Notes under the pieces: generated by a model
The model's input: the letters and a program-made list of their open reading frames with translations, nothing else
The model's database searches: none
Told to the model about the DNA's origin: nothing
Shown: positions 1 through 9,200 of the stretch, in pieces
How the letters are laid out: each line of letters begins with the position of its first letter
How positions within the stretch are numbered: the stretch's first letter is position 1
Source: Chlamydomonas sphaeroides
Taxonomy: Eukaryota; Chlorophyta; Chlorophyceae; Chlamydomonadales; Chlamydomonadaceae
Reading direction: 5' to 3'
NCBI GenBank assembly: GCA_001662425.1
Contig: BDDC01000236.1
Span: 1-24,120 of the forward strand
DNA: 24,120 bases
Made by a program: the position numbers and the translations under genes

Positions 1-80
1 GGCTGGGCTGGGCTGGGCTGGGCTGGGCTGGGCTGGGCTGGGCTGGGCTGGGCTGGGCTGGGCTGGCCTGGGCTGGCCTG
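1..80. repeat. (GGCTG)n pentanucleotide array
   Basis: Thirteen exact GGCTG units run from base 1, then GCCTG, GGCTG and GCCTG units complete sixteen pentamers, so the right end is decaying. The array is cut by the window edge and its full length is unknown. The plus strand has GGG every five bases with two-base CT spacers, a pattern that can form G-quadruplexes. It lies just upstream of, or in an intron of, the sulfotransferase gene. It is not the usual TTTTAGGG green-algal telomere unit. Confidence 0.95.
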
Positions 81-452
81 TCAGAAGTGCGAGGAGGTGC
101 ACGCCCGGGCAGGTGGATGTCGGCCGGCTGGCTGCGGCGGGCAGCCTAGCACGGGCTGCGCCAGCCACGCCTGTCACGCAGCGGGCCGTGCACTACTTGT
201 GCACTGGTAACGGCGCAGCCGCACATGAAGCAGGCATTGCCTGGAGCCGGCGGTGGCGCTCCCACTGGCCGGCAGGGGAGAGGGGTCCACGCCGCTGCCG
301 GCGGCCGCCGACAGGGCTACACCGTGCCGAAGCCTACCACGCCTGCTCACTGCACGCCCCCCAGCTCGGCACGCCCCTGCGCTCGTGATGCCGCCTCCGC
401 TCAGCGCCGCCCCTCCCCGCTGTTATCCGCCCCGCCTCCCCGTCCCCCGCAG
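81..452 (+). other. Unresolved upstream part of the sulfotransferase gene
   Basis: No exon here can be assigned with confidence. A stretch near 84-112 is followed by a possible donor (GTGGAT at 113), but its frame cannot be tied by homology to the next exon, which needs a phase-0 join. Bases 400-452 are pyrimidine-rich and end in CAG, the acceptor of the first secure exon. The rest reads as intron-like GC-rich sequence. The start codon and the N-terminal part of the sulfotransferase fold, including the 5'-phosphosulfate-binding loop, are probably outside the window or in small exons I cannot see. Confidence 0.4.
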
Positions 453-2288
453 CGCGCCGAGGCGGGCGGCATTGACTACGACACGGAGCAGCACAACCCC
501 ATGCTAATGCGAGCCGTGTACGGCGACCGGCCGCCCAAGATGCTGCTGATGGTGCGCGAGCCCATCGCGCGCCTATACAGGCAAGGCCGCAAGGGGCTGC
601 AGCCTGAGCCGTGAGGCCCCAGCCAGGGCTCCTGGGCCCTGGGGCCCCATGACCTCCCCTCACACCTCCTCGCATCTCTCCTGACGCCGCCTCGCGCCTC
701 CCCGCCTCCCGCCCCCACAGCGCCTTCCATGGCTACGCCCACTACCACACCAAGTACGGCAAGACTCCCGCCGGTTTCACTGCGTACGTCAAGGAGCAGG
801 TACGGCAGGCGGCTTGCGGTAGTACGGCAGGGTCAGGCTGATTCCACGTGCGCGCTCAACTGCGTGGCGGTGGCGAGTGCGCCCATTGGCAGTGCCGCTC
901 CTCACATGCGCTGCCGATGCTGCCCGTGCTGCTGCTGCTGGCTGCAGGTGGGCGCCTTCCGGGAGTGCGCGGCAGACTACGGCGAGAAGCCGTGCGCGCT
1001 GTGGTTCGAGGCGCTGGGCGCGCGAGAGGAGAAGGTGTGGGACATTGTGGTGCGGGCGCTGGGCGTCCGGGGAGGAAGGCGCGCTCTGGGTGCTGCAGGG
1101 CGTACGGGCGGCGGCGCCGCCAGCGCCCAGCTGCAGCACTCGCGACGTCCCTGACTGCTGCCCTTCTTGCCCGTGGCCCCGGCCCGGCGCCCGCAGGTGT
1201 TCTTCCACTGCGACCAGGTGCGGCGAGGGAAGGGCCCGGTGTTGAGGAGATGAAAGCGCCCGGCGGCACCCTCGGGGTCGCCGCGTGTCTCATCTCCCTC
1301 ACCCAGGGGTACAGGCTTGCTGACCGCTCCTCAACACCCGGGTCCCTGGGTTGCCGCGCACCAAGAGCAACAGGAGCCAGGCCGAGGGAGCGGGCACGGC
1401 CCTACCAGGCTGGTGTGGCGTGGGACGGCGCCGCAGCCGGTCCCTGCGAAGCATGGCTGCGCCGCGCAGCCTCATGCAGCCCCAGCTTGCACCCCTGCAT
1501 TTGGCCCTCGCTCCAACCCTTCCTTTCCCCCTTGCTGACCTCTCCCACCCCTTACACGTTATACCAACAGCTGATGCGCGGCATGTACGGGCTGTTCCTG
1601 GAGATCTGGTACAACTTCATCCCGCCCGCCAACTGGCTCATCATCCACGCGGACGACTACTTTGCCAACCCGCGGCCCACGCTGGAGCGGGTGCAGGAGT
1701 TCCTGGGGCTGTCGGCCGCCAACACCACCATCATGGACGCAATGGTGCGGCTGGGGGGGGCTGGGCTGGGGTATGGGCGGAAGGCAAGGGGGCGGGTGGC
1801 GCGTTTGTCTGGACTGCCGCGACTCCGCTTCCGGTCACCGTCAGCGGCGCCTGGGTGGCTGGCTGCTGGGCTGGGGTTGCGGGGAGAGGAAGGCGAGGGA
1901 CAGGGGTTGCATGCTGGGTGGCATGTTTGGCTCGAGACGCTCTGCAGGGCGGAGTGGTGCGGCAGGGGGCCTCCGACCTGCGAGGATGCCCGCGGCGGCT
2001 GTCGGGACCGCGACCGCGACCGCGGCCCATGTTCAGCGCGTTCTCTAACTTGGACCCTTGTCCCGTCGGCCCCTGCAGGTGGCCGCCCGGACGCCGCCCT
2101 CGTACACCAAGGGGCAGGGCCCCATTGAGCCAGAGGCGCGCCGTATTCTGGAAGACCTGTACCGCCCCTACAACAACCTCATGACCAAGCTGACCGGCGA
2201 CCCGCGGTTCGAGAAGTGGAACCCGCCGCCGCCGGCGCAGCAGGGGGCAGCGGCGGTAGGGGCAGCGGCAAAGACCGCGGCGGCTTGA
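453..2288 (+). CDS. CHST15-like carbohydrate sulfotransferase, 5' partial
   Basis: The product should transfer sulfate from PAPS to a polysaccharide, probably in the Golgi and probably for cell wall or extracellular matrix glycans (localisation and substrate are inferred). Exons: 453-580, 721-799, 948-1064, 1197-1217, 1571-1744, 2079-2288; all joins keep frame and give 242 residues. The first exon carries the 3'-phosphate-binding motif (MLLMVREPIARLYS, completed across the first splice). Later exons carry MYGLFLEIW, WLIIHADDYFANP and VQEFLGL, then ILEDLYRPYN near the C terminus. This order matches the C-terminal half of animal GalNAc-4-sulfate 6-O-sulfotransferases as I remember them. The first intron starts with GC (AG|GCAAGG), forced by the LYS-AFHGY continuity. 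The donor at 1065 (GTCCGG) is weak but keeps phase 0 on both sides. The exon VFFHCDQ is only 21 bases. The N-terminal half is missing. The family is fairly sure, the exact enzyme is not. Confidence 0.82.
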
Positions 2289-2644
2289 GTGGGAACCGGG
2301 CGCAATGGGTATCAAGAAGGGTGATTGTCGCTGGAGTGCAGTGGAGCGCGAGAGGCCAGCGGAGAGGGCGCGGGCGCGCGGGCTTGAGGGTGGTGCGCGA
2401 CCGGGCCTGGGACCTGACACCTGAGCGGCCAGCAAGGGCGGTCGGTTGGAGGCCATCCCGCCACACGGGGCTGAGCCGCAGCTATGCGGCCAGTCTGGAT
2501 GGCACTGGGGAGGCCGAGGACAGCGTGCGCGTGCGTTGTCTTGCAACCACGAACCCGACAGAGAAGCCGAGGACCGATGCAAGCAGGGCCAGAGCCAGGG
2601 CGGCAGGAGCTGAGTGGAGGCGGCAGCGGCGGATGGGCCGCAAG

Positions 2645-2704
2645 CCAGGTGTTACGTGTAAGAGGTCATCCTTGGATTGTCTGTCTTCTACACGTTACAC
2701 CAGG
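2645..2704. repeat. Imperfect inverted repeat at sulfotransferase 3' end
   Basis: Arms 2645-2658 and 2691-2704 pair at 12 of 14 positions around a 32-base spacer. One arm runs into the plus-strand TGTAA at 2657-2661; the other contains a minus-strand TGTAA (2699-2695). It may be a 3'-end hairpin in the transcript or chance. Confidence 0.5.
2657..2661 (+). terminator. Candidate poly(A) signal TGTAA, sulfotransferase gene
   Basis: TGTAA is the usual polyadenylation signal of volvocine green algae. This one lies about 370 bases after the sulfotransferase stop and implies a 3' UTR of ordinary length. Confidence 0.6.
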
Positions 2705-2969
2705 CGGCCGCCTGCCGCAGGCAGCGCCTGCCTCCGCCACGGTACGGTAGGGCTCCTGCGCGCACGGCATGCGCCGCAGCCGCTCTGGAGCCGAGGCATA
2801 CGGGTGGCAGACAGGAGGGCCGCAGCCGTGACGGCATGCCGCACAGCCGAGCACACTTGACTTCTTCAGGTGGTGTGCTCGTAGCGGCAGGCTGGAGCAA
2901 AGGCCGACGGGCGGCAGGCTGGCGCTGTGGAGGGCCGCAGCTACGGCTTGCCCGCAGGCTTCCTGCGCC
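2705..2969. other. Intergenic stretch between convergent genes
   Basis: This lies between the candidate 3' ends of the sulfotransferase (plus) and CCA-adding enzyme (minus) genes. Open frames here are GC-driven and have neither family motifs nor splice logic. I see no gene in it. Confidence 0.6.
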
Positions 2970-2974
2970 TTACA
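2970..2974 (-). terminator. Candidate poly(A) signal TGTAA, CCA-adding enzyme gene
   Basis: Read on the minus strand this is TGTAA, about 293 bases past the stop of the CCA-adding enzyme. A second minus-strand TGTAA at 2699-2695 is a possible distal site. Use of the distal site would bring the 3' end within tens of bases of the convergent sulfotransferase 3' end. Confidence 0.6.
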
Positions 2975-3266
2975 ATATGACCGAGGTGCGGCGCCCCGCC
3001 ACGGAGGGACGGCCGGCCCAACCACAACCAACAACCCGCAGCGGCAATGCCCCACGCCGTGCCGCAGCCCGCGGTCCAGCCCAGCGGCAGCACGCGGCCA
3101 GCCGCGCGCCCAACCCGCAGGGCACACAGCCGCCTGCCTCGACCTGCCGTGTCGGCTCGCCCCATCTCCACCAAGGCGCCGCCCCGCCTACTATCCGTCC
3201 CCAGTCCCGGTCCCCGCCGCAGCCCACGGCCCCACACGGCAGCACGCGGCGCCACGCCGCTGCGCC

Positions 3267-6200
3267 TCACTTGGCCCCGAAGCGCTGCACCACGAAGGCC
3301 TCCGCCTCCGCCGCGGTGCCGCCCGGGTGCACCAGCTGCCAGTCCATGACCTCGGCCAGCACGCGGCCCAGCTCGGGTCCCGCCTTGGCCCAGCCCAGCA
3401 GCGACATGACCTGCGGGCACAGCGTGGGGCAGGCTGGGCGACACAGTCGTCCAAGCGGCAAGGGGCCCGGCAAGGAAGGGAGGAAGGGGCCCCTGCGGAA
3501 GCGTTTCCCGTCCGTTCCCCCCGCGCCCGCTTGGCCCTTGGCATCCCAGCTCCGTCCCACGACCGCACCTTCTTGCCGTCCATGAGCGGCTTCCAGCTCC
3601 AGCACTCGGACAGCCCGTAGGCCTCCACCGCCGCCAGCAGCTCGCGGCACACCTCCAGCCGCGCCGCCGCCGCCGCCTCGCCCAGCTCGCCGCCGTCGCC
3701 TCCGGCTCCGTCGGCGCCGCCGCCGTCCGAGGAGGAGGCGCCGCTGGCCGAGGGGCTGCCGTCGGCGGCGAGCGGCTCCGCGGCGCGCATTAGCGTTACA
3801 GGCGCCAAGGCCACGCCTGCGGCGGGCAGCGTCCCAACCGCGTGGGGCTTAATTAGGCAGCAGCCCAAGCCCCTCCTCTCCCTCAGCAGCGCCGCAGTAG
3901 GCTTCGCTACATGCTACGAAACACACAGAGGGTCACCAGAGGCCCAAGCAACCCGGCAGGCACCAAACCCCTCACCCGACCACGCCACGCACCTAGCCGC
4001 CAGTGCTGCTTGAGCCGCCGGATGGCGTGCCCCAGCATCACCCGCACGTCCTGCCCGCCCTCGCCGCCGCCGCCGCCGCCCGCCGCCGCGCCGCCCTTGA
4101 GCACCGCGTGCGCGGCCGCCAGCTGCTCCGCCGCCTCAAACAGCAGCGCGCTGGTCTCGATGTCCTTGACGCGCCACTTGAGCGAGTCGCGGATGAGCAC
4201 CGCGGTGGCCGGCTGCGGCTTGCCCTTGGCCGGCACGTGGGACAGGCGGCGCAGCGGCAGCAGCAGGCCGGCCAGCAGCAGGAAGCGGCGCTCCTCCTTG
4301 TCCAGCTGCGGCACAGCGCGGGGCGGGGCGGGGAGGGGAGGGACAGGGGCGGTAGGACGGATGGGGCCGGTTGCGCGGGTGGGGCGGGTGCAGCGCGGGG
4401 TGCGGAGCGCAGGCGGACGGGGGGCCTGCGCAATCAACGAGCCAACAACCCGGACTGGGCAAAGCACCGCGTCGCAGCACAACTGAGGGCGAGGTCGGAA
4501 AGCGCGTCGTCGTGGTCTAGGGCCGCTGGCCAAAGGCGCAGTGCGCCCCTGCGCCCCACTGGGGCCCCACCTGCAGCCCCAGCGCCTTGGCCACACCGTC
4601 CGCGGCCGCCATGGTGGTGACGCAGGCGGTGCCGTAGCCGGGACCCAGGCGCGAGTCCAGCGGCGGCGGCAGCGCGAAGACGGTGGTGAAGAGGCCCATC
4701 TGGTGCAGCAGGCGGACCGCGGCCACGGGGCCGGGGCCTGTGCGCATGTTTGGAAGGGCAGGGGCCGGGAGGAGGAGGGCTCAGGTGGGGTAAGTTGAGA
4801 TCAGTTGGCTGGTGGTTGGCGGGCGAGAGTGCACGGCGGCGTCCTCACCGTTGAACATGCCCTCCAGCTCCGTGCCCACGCGCTCCTTGCTGACCTTGGA
4901 AGCCAGCGCCGTGCGGACCTGGCGTGGGGATGCCGGCGTGGAAGTGGGCACAGTCAAGCCGTAACGGAATGAGCGAGGTACTTGAGGAACTGAGATGGTA
5001 TGCGCGCGGGCGAGAGCTAACATTGCATCCCGCGCTGAGATGGTCGGGGGGAAGAAGGAGGGGTGAAGGGGTGTATGGCACGCTGTAGGCATAACGCGAT
5101 CCCGCCAATTGAGTGGTCCGTCGCCGGGCACAATTGCCCTAACAATATAGCCTCCTAACATCACCAATTTCCTCGCGAACATTAGACGTGTTGTATGACA
5201 CAAGTGAAACGACCCGCTGAGGAAATGGCGACGGTCAAGGTGAACATCAAGTGGGGAAAAGAGTCGTTCAGCGACATTGAGCTCGACTTGTCGCAGCCGC
5301 CGCTCGTGTTCAAGAGCCAGCTCTTCGCGCTTACTGGCGTGCCGCCGGATAGGCAGAAGGTGCTCCTGAAGGGCGCGCAGCTTAAGGACGATGAATGGGG
5401 CAAGGCCGCGCCCAAGGAAGGCATGACGATCATGCTTATGGGCTCGGCCGAAGCCGTTGCTGTGGAGCCACCAAAGAATGCGCCTAAGTTCGTCGAGGAT
5501 CTGCCCGAGCATGAGCAGGAACACTTGGTAAGACGCTCGTCGGCGTGGCTCTAGAGCGTTTAATCGCCGAACAACTCGAGCCGCACTAGACACAGCTGCG
5601 CGGCCGCGGGACACCGGCCCAGCTTCTGCGGGGCGCGTCCCCCCACCTCCCGGTTCCGCCCCGTCGCCATTGCCCCCGCTCGGCAGGACACCAAGCGCTT
5701 CGGCGCCGGCCTGCACAACCTGGGCAACACCTGCTACATGAACAGCACGATGCAGTGCATGTTCGCGGTGCAGCCGCTGCGCCAGGCGTTGTACGCGCGC
5801 GGCGCCTCGGCGGGTGCTGACCCCACCGGCCGCCTCGTGGCCGCCACCTCAGAGCTGTTCCGGGACCTGGAGTCCGGCGGCGCGCCCTTCCCGCCCTACG
5901 CTTTCCTCATGGCGCTGCGCGCCAAGTTCCCGCAGTTCGCGCAGCAGGGCGCGGGCGGCGTGTTCGCGCAGCAGGACGCGGAGGAGTGCTGGACTAACGT
6001 CATGTACGCGCTGAAAGAGAAGCTCAAGGTGCGGCCCCCACACAGCGGGGCCGCCGCGAGGGGCTCGGCGGGGCGCGCACCCGGGCTGGCCCGCTTGCAG
6101 GGACCCGGGCAGTTACCCAGGGCGCGCCGCCGCTGCCGTTCGCCTGGGGTCGCTTCAACCGGAGGCCCGGCCGATACTAGGCAACGGTGCTGCAGCCCGC

Positions 6201-9200
6201 TGCCGGACCGGCTGCACTCCCGCACCGAGCCCAACGGCGCACCACTGCCCGTGCCTCCCCCGCCGCCGCCTCCGCCACCGCCACCTGTGCAGGAGGACGA
6301 CGGCTCTGCGGCCGTGGACAAGCTGTTTGGCCTGCGCACCCGGCTGACGCTCAAGTGCGAGGAGTCGGGCGAGCAGCTCACGGTGCGGCCGGAGGCACAG
6401 CCCTCGGGGCCGGCAGTGTTCGTGTGGGGCTGCAGCGGGCACCGCTATCTGCCAGGCTCGCGGCGGCGGGCGCTGTCACGCGCTCGCGCAGCCATGCGCC
6501 ACCGCTCGGTGGCGCAACTCCTGGGCGGCGGCCCGCACGAGCTACCTGGGGATGGGTTCCGCGTGACGTCGCGGCCGACCCCGCCGCAGCGGCCGTGCCC
6601 CACAGCGCTCCGCCTCGTGCCAGCCTCGCCGCTCACCTTGCCGCCGCACGGCCCGCCCTCTGCAGGAGGACGGCCTGAGCTACACGCTCAAGGTCAACAT
6701 CGAGGACAAGACCGCGCACGTGACGGAGGGCGTGGCGGTGGGGCTGCGCGAGGAGCGCGAGCGCACCAGCAGCGCGCTGGGCCGGCTGGCGCTGTTCAAG
6801 GGCGCCACGCAGCTGGTGGCGCTGCCGCCCTACCTGACGCTGCAGATGATGCGCTTCTTCTTCAGGCAGGGCCCCACAGGGTTACCCAAAGGAAACGGTT
6901 GTGGTGCGCTCTGCCGGGCTGGGAACTGGGTGCGGCGTGGTGCGGCAGCAGCCGCGGCAACAGCTGCGTTTTGCGCGTGGTCCGACGGGCCCGCCCGGTG
7001 GACGGCTCGGTCCCTCGGCGCAGGCGCGACAACCAGCAGAAGGCCAAGATTCTGAAGAAGATTCCCTTCACGCTCGAGTTTGACACGTACGAGTTCTGCA
7101 CTGATGAGCTCAAGAAGGAGCTCGAGGCCCCGCGCGCGGCGCACAAGGCGGCCATCGACGCCGCCATCGAGGCCAAGAAGCTCGCGAAGAAGGTGCGCGC
7201 TGCGGTGGCCGTGGGTTTCTTTGCGCTGTGGTATTTGCGGCGGCTCTAACAACGGCTTTCTTTTGCGTTTGCGGTCAGTTTGATGCACCTTGGCGCGCTG
7301 GTTGCTCGCAGGCCCCCGGTCCCGCGGCGGAGCCGGCCGCCGGCACCGCTGCGCCCGCTACCGGCGCCGACGTGGACATGAAGGACTCGGCCGCGACAGC
7401 GCCGGCCGCCGACGGCGCGGCCAGCACCAGCGGCGACGCGAGCACGAGCGCGCCTGTAGGCGCCACCGTCAAGGCGCCCACAGGTACGTCCCGGCGGGCG
7501 CGGCCCGTCGTGCGTTTCGCGTCAAGTGTCTGACCCCATATTTCGCCCTCCGCTGTCGCTTACGCTCGCCTTACGCCCGTGCCTCCGCCGTGCGACACGC
7601 CGTGCACCGCATCGCACTGCAGGCAAGTACGAGCTGGCGGGCGTGGTGACGCACAAGGGCCGCACTGCCGACAGCGGGCACTACGTGGCGTGGGTCAAGC
7701 AGCCGGACGACGGCACGTGGGTGTGCTTTGACGACGAGAAGCTGACGGTGCGCAGCGAGGAGGAGGTGCTGCAGCTCAGCGGCGGCGGCGACTGGCACAT
7801 GGCCTACCTGCTGCTGTACCGGGCGGTGCTGGCCGAGGTGCCGGTGGCGGGCGGCGCGGGGGCCGTGGTGGAGGAGGAGGCCAAGGCAGCGGAGAGGCAA
7901 GGGCCGGCGGCGATGGAGGCCGAGGGCGCGGCCGCGTGAGCGGCGGTGAGAGGTGCTAGAGGATGCAGGGTGGCATTGGGGGGTAGGGGGCGCGGGAGCT
8001 GGGCTGGGCTGGCTGAGTTGGTGTGTTCGTTTTCAGGTACAGTAACACGCCCCGTTGGTGTGTGCGGGCCTGAGACGCAGCAGGTTTGGTGAAGGCGTCG
8101 CGAGGGTCGCGAGGAATGTCGTGCATTCGCGGCACGAGCACATCCGTTGCAGCCGAGCGCACGCACGACGTAAGCGCGGTGTAAGGGTTGCAAGCTCGGG
8201 GCTTCGGCCGAAGTAGGAGGAGAGCAACGCGTTGGTAGAAGAAGCTTGCCGGACAAGGACTCATGTCCGGCACCCGGATCGGCGGCCCCAGATGGGCCCA
8301 TGTAAAAGTGCTGGTGAAACCAACTCGTGTGACGCCCGGGCGCGCACAGCTTACCGGCCCACCCCGTTCCACCCATCCCCATGTCAGTCACCTGGGCCTC
8401 CGCTGCCTGGCACAGCCCCGCCCACCCGCCCACCTGCTCCGAGGCGGCGGCCTGCAGGATGTCGGGGTGCAGCCGGAAGCCGAAGCGAGTGCCGAAGCGC
8501 ACCGCCCGCATCACGCGCAGCGGGTCTGCGGGGCGGAGACGAGGCCGCACACGTTCGCTTGGGCCACTGCTACATGACGCCGCCACTCGCAAGCGCGCAT
8601 GGCACGCCCGAATGGCCCTCGGCTCGGCCCGCGCTCCGCCTCTGCACCCAGGGGCTCGGCCACACGCTGATCCAGGGCCCGGCCGTCGCCCTAGCGCCCG
8701 GCCGCCCCGCCAAGCCACCACGCACCGTCCAGGAAGGTCTCCAGCGGCGGCAGCGGCGTGCGGATGAGGCCGTCGCGCAGGTCCTGCGCAGGGGCCGGGC
8801 AGGTAGGAAGGCGGGCAGACGCCGCAGCCGTGCTCACGACACCTCCCGGGTCCCGGCTCCGCCACCGGCGCCCAGCGCTGGCCCCGTGCCAGCCGCACAC
8901 ACGGCACTCGCACAGGCCCCACTCCAGCCATGGCCGCGGGGCAACCCTCCAGCCGGTTGCTACCGCTGCGTACTCGGCCTCGCACCACCTCCCTCCTGGC
9001 CTGGCCCCGACAGGCGCTCCGTGGCGCGCTGCTTCTCCCGTGCCGCAGCCGCCGCGCTCGGGCCGCACGGGTTCGTCGCCTTGCGGCATGCCGCTTCCCC
9101 CGGTGGCGTCCTGCTGCCCTCCCGTTGCCTGTGCCGCTGCCCCTGTGCTGCTGCCCCTGTGCCGCACCTGCAGGCCCCTGCCCGTGAGGTCCTCCACCAC

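Larger units (their letters stand above)
4919..8433 (-). other. 3.5-kb intron 5 of the CCA gene, containing UBP6
   Basis: The donor is GAGCAG|GTGGGC (intron starts at 8433) and the acceptor is CACGCCAG|GTCCGC (intron ends at 4919). Both flanking exon ends are phase 0. The other eight introns of this gene are about 100-390 bases, so this one is roughly ten times longer. Almost the whole excess is the opposite-strand UBP6 gene, whose coding exons, upstream region and candidate poly(A) signal all lie inside. Confidence 0.85.

Noticed and set aside
1..80. Telomeric repeat
   Set aside because: The unit is GGCTG, not the TTTTAGGG or TTTAGGG type of green algae and plants, and a gene runs directly beside it.
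4919..8433. Two separate half-length CCA-type genes (a split enzyme) instead of one interrupted gene
   Set aside because: The flanking exons join in phase 0 with good splice signals and give uninterrupted family homology. No stop closes the N-terminal half near its end and no convincing start opens the C-terminal half.
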